Assembly: GCA_026985435.1 (NCBI GenBank)
Contig: JALSQL010000137.1
Span: 1 to 7,597, forward strand
Direction: 5' to 3'
Origin: Acidilobaceae archaeon
GTDB lineage: Archaea > Thermoproteota > Thermoprotei_A > Sulfolobales > Acidilobaceae
Length of the DNA: 7,597 bases
Position numbers and translations under genes: made by a program. Below are positions 5,484-7,597 of this stretch, piece after piece (the first letter of the stretch is position 1; the number at the start of each line of letters is the position of its first letter). The notes below the pieces were generated by a model. It did not search any database, was not told the origin of the DNA, and saw only the letters and a list, made by a program, of their open reading frames with translations.

Positions 5484-6158
5484 TTAAGGTAGGACTCTGG
5501 CGCCTGTGGGGGTCTTCTCAGGTATCAGTATGGCCGGCCTCCCCCCGGGTAGCGGGGGCTCCAGCTCGATTGACGCAACGTCTACCCTGTAGTGGCGGAG
5601 TCTCGCGTTGTTGATGAACCTGCTCAGGGGGTCGAGGGGGAGCGTCATGCCGGGCATCCAGAAGTGCAGCGGGACCACTAGCTTGGGGGCCAGAGTCTCC
5701 GCTATCCTGCTGGCCTCCACGGCGTCTATCGTGTACGTGCCACCGACGGGTAGTGCCAGGACGTCGACGCCCCTGAAGGGCTCGAGAGCCTCAGGGGGCG
5801 GCACATGGCCTATATCGCCCAGGTGGGCCACCCTCAGGCCCCCGGCCTCGATGAGGTACGCCACAGTGGTCCCCCTCAGGCGGCCCTGGGCCCTGTCATG
5901 GTAGTAGCGGAGCCCCATCACCCTCACCGGGCCGAGGCGGAACTCGCCGGTCCTAGCGATGACGGCCTTGCCGCCGCTCATCTCAACGGCGTCGTGGTCG
6001 AAGTGGCGGTGGGTGACCAGCGTGTAGTCCGCCTGGACCCTGCACTCGGGGAGGCCCACGCTGCCGCCGTCGTGGGGGTCGACCGCTAGGGTGACTCCGT
6101 CAGGAGTGCGGATCACCAGGTAGGAGTGGCCGCACCACTCTAGCGACAGGCCCGCCAA
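5484..6158 (-). CDS. Metallo-beta-lactamase-fold hydrolase (UlaG/YtkL-like, COG2220 type)
   Basis: Predicted cytoplasmic metal-dependent hydrolase of 224 residues, a typical size for the small YtkL/UPF0173-like branch. Motifs in order: WCGHS with G10-H11, VDP with D27, the metal motif THRHFDHD giving H50, H52, D54 and H55, H87 in YYHD, HLGD at 112-115 with D115, GGTYTID at 139-145 (the G-G-x-x-T-M-D element of this branch), and PLH with H165. All expected metal ligands are present, so it is probably active. The frame stays open far upstream, but that part lies antisense to pgk. The first usable start clear of pgk is TTG at 6158, preceded by GGTG eight bases away (complement 6167-6170). It diverges from pgk and converges on the kamA-like gene. 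Substrate unknown. Confidence 0.85.
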   Translation of the reverse strand: MAGLSLEWCGHSYLVIRTPDGVTLAVDPHDGGSVGLPECRVQADYTLVTHRHFDHDAVEMSGGKAVIARTGEFRLGPVRVMGLRYYHDRAQGRLRGTTVAYLIEAGGLRVAHLGDIGHVPPPEALEPFRGVDVLALPVGGTYTIDAVEASRIAETLAPKLVVPLHFWMPGMTLPLDPLSRFINNARLRHYRVDVASIELEPPLPGGRPAILIPEKTPTGARVLP

Positions 6159-6188
6159 GCAGCGCGCACCCGGGCCAGGCGGGCCTCT

Positions 6189-6205
6189 GCAGGTTTTAAC
6201 CCTGC
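6189..6205. promoter_or_regulatory. Palindromic TATA region shared by divergent genes
   Basis: GCAGG (6189-6193) and CCTGC (6201-6205) flank TTTTAAC, making a 17-bp imperfect palindrome with one mismatched pair. It reads TTTTAA on the plus strand and TTAAAA on the minus strand. Its centre (6197) is 38 bp from the pgk ATG and 39 bp from the hydrolase TTG, suitable for a TATA box and short leader in each direction. It could also be a regulator site. I see no other TATA candidate in the 76-bp gap. Confidence 0.5.
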
Positions 6206-6234
6206 CAATACGCCCGCCGCGCCGGGATGGCGTG

Positions 6235-7500
6235 ATGCCGCTCTCGGTTAGGGGGCTCACCATACCGCTCCTCGACGACCTGCCCCCCTGCAGGCGCGTC
6301 ATAGTTAGGATCGACGTTAACAGCCCCATAGACCCGGGGACCGGCGAGATACTGGACGCGACGCGCTTCCGGGCCCACAGGGAGACGCTCAGGGAGCTCG
6401 CCGAGAGGGCGGCGGTCGTGGCCATCAGCCACCAGGGCAGGCCGGGCGAGCAGGACTTCACAACCCTCGAGAGGCACGCGAGGGTCCTCGAGGAGGCCAC
6501 CGGGCTCCCGGTAGAGTATGTTGACGACGTCATAGGCCCGGAGGCCCTCCGGCGGATAAGGGGGCACAGGCCCGGCGGTATACTGCTGCTGGACAACAGC
6601 AGGCTCGTCTCCGAGGACTTCGTGGAGGCGCCGGCGGAGGTTCACGCTAGGGGCATAATGGTCTCGAGGCTCGCCCCCCTCTTCGACTGCTACGTGAACG
6701 ACGCCTTCTCGGTCTCCCACAGGAGCCAGGCCAGCGTGGTAGGATTCCCCCTGAGGCTGCCGAGCGCCGCGGGGAGGCTTATGGAGAGGGAGCTCAGGGC
6801 GCTGGCTAGGGTGCTCGAGGGCGGGGGCAGGCCTAGGGTATACGTGATAGGAGGTTCCAAGATCAGGGATATGGTGGCTGTGATAGAGCACGCCCTGGCC
6901 AAGGGTGCAGCAGACAAGATCCTCACAACAGGCCTGACCGCGCTCCTCTTCCTCCAGGCGAAGGGCTACGACGTGGGCGGGGCCAGGTCGGCCCTCGAGA
7001 GGAAGGGCGCGATGGCCCTCCTCGGCAGGGCGTCGAGGCTCGTGAGGGAGTACGGGGACTCGCTGATGGTGCCCCTGGACTTCCTGGTGGAGACGGAGGA
7101 CGGGGAGGTTAGGGTGGAGGACGCGGGCGAGATCAGGGGTGCCCCCAAGGATATAGGCCCGAAGACCGTTGAAGCGTACACGGAGGCCCTCCGCGGCGCT
7201 GCAGTCGTCGTCATGAAGGGGCCAGCCGGGGTCATAGAGGACCCGCGCTTCCGGGGTGGCACGATAGCCCTCGTCAGGGCCGCCCTGGAGTCCGGGGCCT
7301 ACACGCTGTTCGGCGGGGGGCACTTCAACGTGATAATAAGCGAGCTCCCCGAGGAGCTCCGGGGCAGGGTCGGCCACATAAGCACGGCCGGGGGCGCGCT
7401 CGTGTACATGCTGGCCGGCAGGAGCCTGCCGGGGCTCGAGGCGCTCGCTAGGAGTGCTTTAAGCCGGGGGGAGGCCCGGAGCGGCCGGGGTGGCGGCTGA
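6235..7500 (+). CDS. pgk: Phosphoglycerate kinase
   Basis: Transfers phosphate between 1,3-bisphosphoglycerate/ADP and 3-phosphoglycerate/ATP in the cytoplasm; in crenarchaea it probably works mainly toward gluconeogenesis. It has 421 residues from ATG 6235 (GTG at 6232 adds one), a normal length. N-lobe signatures: RVIVRIDVNSP at 21-31, TRFRAH at 43-48, SHQGRP at 65-70 (commonly SHLGRP), and NDAFSVSHRSQAS starting at N155. C-lobe: GGSK at 206-209, KGPAGVIE, FGGGH at 359-363 where bacterial enzymes usually have GGGD, and HISTAGGA matching the S-T-G-G-G-A element. No strong ribosome binding site precedes the start, in keeping with a short or absent leader from the TATA region at 6189-6205. It overlaps gap by one base, a conserved archaeal pairing. 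Confidence 0.96.
   Translation: MPLSVRGLTIPLLDDLPPCRRVIVRIDVNSPIDPGTGEILDATRFRAHRETLRELAERAAVVAISHQGRPGEQDFTTLERHARVLEEATGLPVEYVDDVIGPEALRRIRGHRPGGILLLDNSRLVSEDFVEAPAEVHARGIMVSRLAPLFDCYVNDAFSVSHRSQASVVGFPLRLPSAAGRLMERELRALARVLEGGGRPRVYVIGGSKIRDMVAVIEHALAKGAADKILTTGLTALLFLQAKGYDVGGARSALERKGAMALLGRASRLVREYGDSLMVPLDFLVETEDGEVRVEDAGEIRGAPKDIGPKTVEAYTEALRGAAVVVMKGPAGVIEDPRFRGGTIALVRAALESGAYTLFGGGHFNVIISELPEELRGRVGHISTAGGALVYMLAGRSLPGLEALARSALSRGEARSGRGGG
7489..7493 (+). promoter_or_regulatory. Ribosome binding site of gap inside pgk
   Basis: GGTGG in the last codons of pgk lies six bases before the ATG at 7500. With the TGATG stop-start overlap it supports translational coupling. Confidence 0.55.
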
Positions 7501-7597
7501 TGGTGGTGCGTGTAGGCGTCAACGGGTTCGGGACAATAGGTAAGAGGGTGGCCCACGCCATCCAGCTGCAGGACGACATGGACCTGGTGGGGGTCGT
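7500..7597 (+). CDS. gap: Glyceraldehyde-3-phosphate dehydrogenase, archaeal phosphorylating type (3' partial)
   Basis: Only the first 32 codons are in the window. They read MVVRVGVNGFGTIGKRVAHA, the N-terminal Rossmann strand and G-x-G-x-x-G dinucleotide-binding loop of archaeal type II GAPDH, where G-F-G-T-I-G-K-R-V is characteristic. The enzyme interconverts glyceraldehyde 3-phosphate and 1,3-bisphosphoglycerate, the substrate handed to or from the adjacent phosphoglycerate kinase. The ATG uses the last A of the pgk stop (TGATG). Catalytic cysteine and coenzyme preference lie beyond the window edge. Confidence 0.93.
   Translation, partial: MVVRVGVNGFGTIGKRVAHAIQLQDDMDLVGV

Noticed and set aside
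5608..6089. Plus-strand frames of 94-98 codons opposite the hydrolase
   Set aside because: They are antisense shadows of a gene with intact metal-binding motifs, and their translations have no family features.
6159..6596. N-terminal extension of the minus-strand hydrolase frame
   Set aside because: The frame stays open but runs antisense into pgk. The extra residues are low-complexity Ser/Arg/Gly, and the family fold begins right at the TTG start.
6196..7377. 393-codon minus-strand open frame antisense to pgk
   Set aside because: Its composition is Pro/Arg/His/Gly-rich with no recognisable domain, and it lies opposite a clearly conserved pgk. Long antisense frames are expected in GC-rich coding DNA.
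1..7597. CRISPR array, transposon, integrase or defence system
   Set aside because: No regularly spaced repeats, Cas, transposase, recombinase or toxin-like proteins were found. The only long direct repeat is the two-copy 23-bp element.

Overview
The window looks like chromosomal DNA of a GC-rich hyperthermophilic crenarchaeon. Arginine is written mostly as AGG and isoleucine as ATA. Shine-Dalgarno sites are of the GGTG/GGGGTGA type, GTG and TTG starts occur, and intergenic AT-rich islands carry archaeal TATA elements. The pgk and gap genes are of archaeal type. Desulfurococcales (perhaps a Pyrodictiaceae-like organism) is my best guess from style alone; I cannot place it to genus.

Layout. 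(1) Positions 2-2775, plus strand: a 5'-truncated substrate-binding protein of a branched-chain/hydrophobic amino acid ABC transporter, a hairpin and pyrimidine tract, then the two ATPases livG and livF. The permeases livH/livM are not in the window and may lie upstream. (2) Positions 2776-3176: about 400 bp without a gene. It holds two terminator-like hairpins after livF, an AT-rich inverted repeat with a TATA element, a foldable GC-rich segment that could be a small RNA (tentative), and the promoter and structured leader of the next gene. (3) Positions 3177-5111: a 644-residue KamA-family radical SAM/PLP protein (lysine 2,3-aminomutase superfamily) with a long N-terminal extension. Its substrate-pocket residues look like those of glutamate 2,3-aminomutase rather than lysine 2,3-aminomutase. 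(4) Positions 5112-5483: a strong GC hairpin terminator, then a GC-rich gap. The gap holds a second exact copy of the 23-bp sequence found at the kamA-like start. (5) Positions 5484-6158, minus strand: a small metallo-beta-lactamase-fold hydrolase. (6) Positions 6235-7597, plus strand: pgk overlapping by one base the start of gap, which runs off the window. The last two units diverge from a 76-bp gap centred on an imperfect palindrome containing one TATA-like core.

How the genes relate. The ABC genes form one uptake system. pgk-gap encode consecutive steps of the lower Embden-Meyerhof trunk, which in crenarchaea serve mainly gluconeogenesis. The aminomutase-like gene has its own promoter and terminator and is probably transcribed alone. 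Its link to amino acid uptake is positional only. The items most worth a second look are its pocket residues and N-terminal extension, the 23-bp repeat with the leader hairpin, the putative RNA gene at 2869-2944, and the symmetric divergent promoter.
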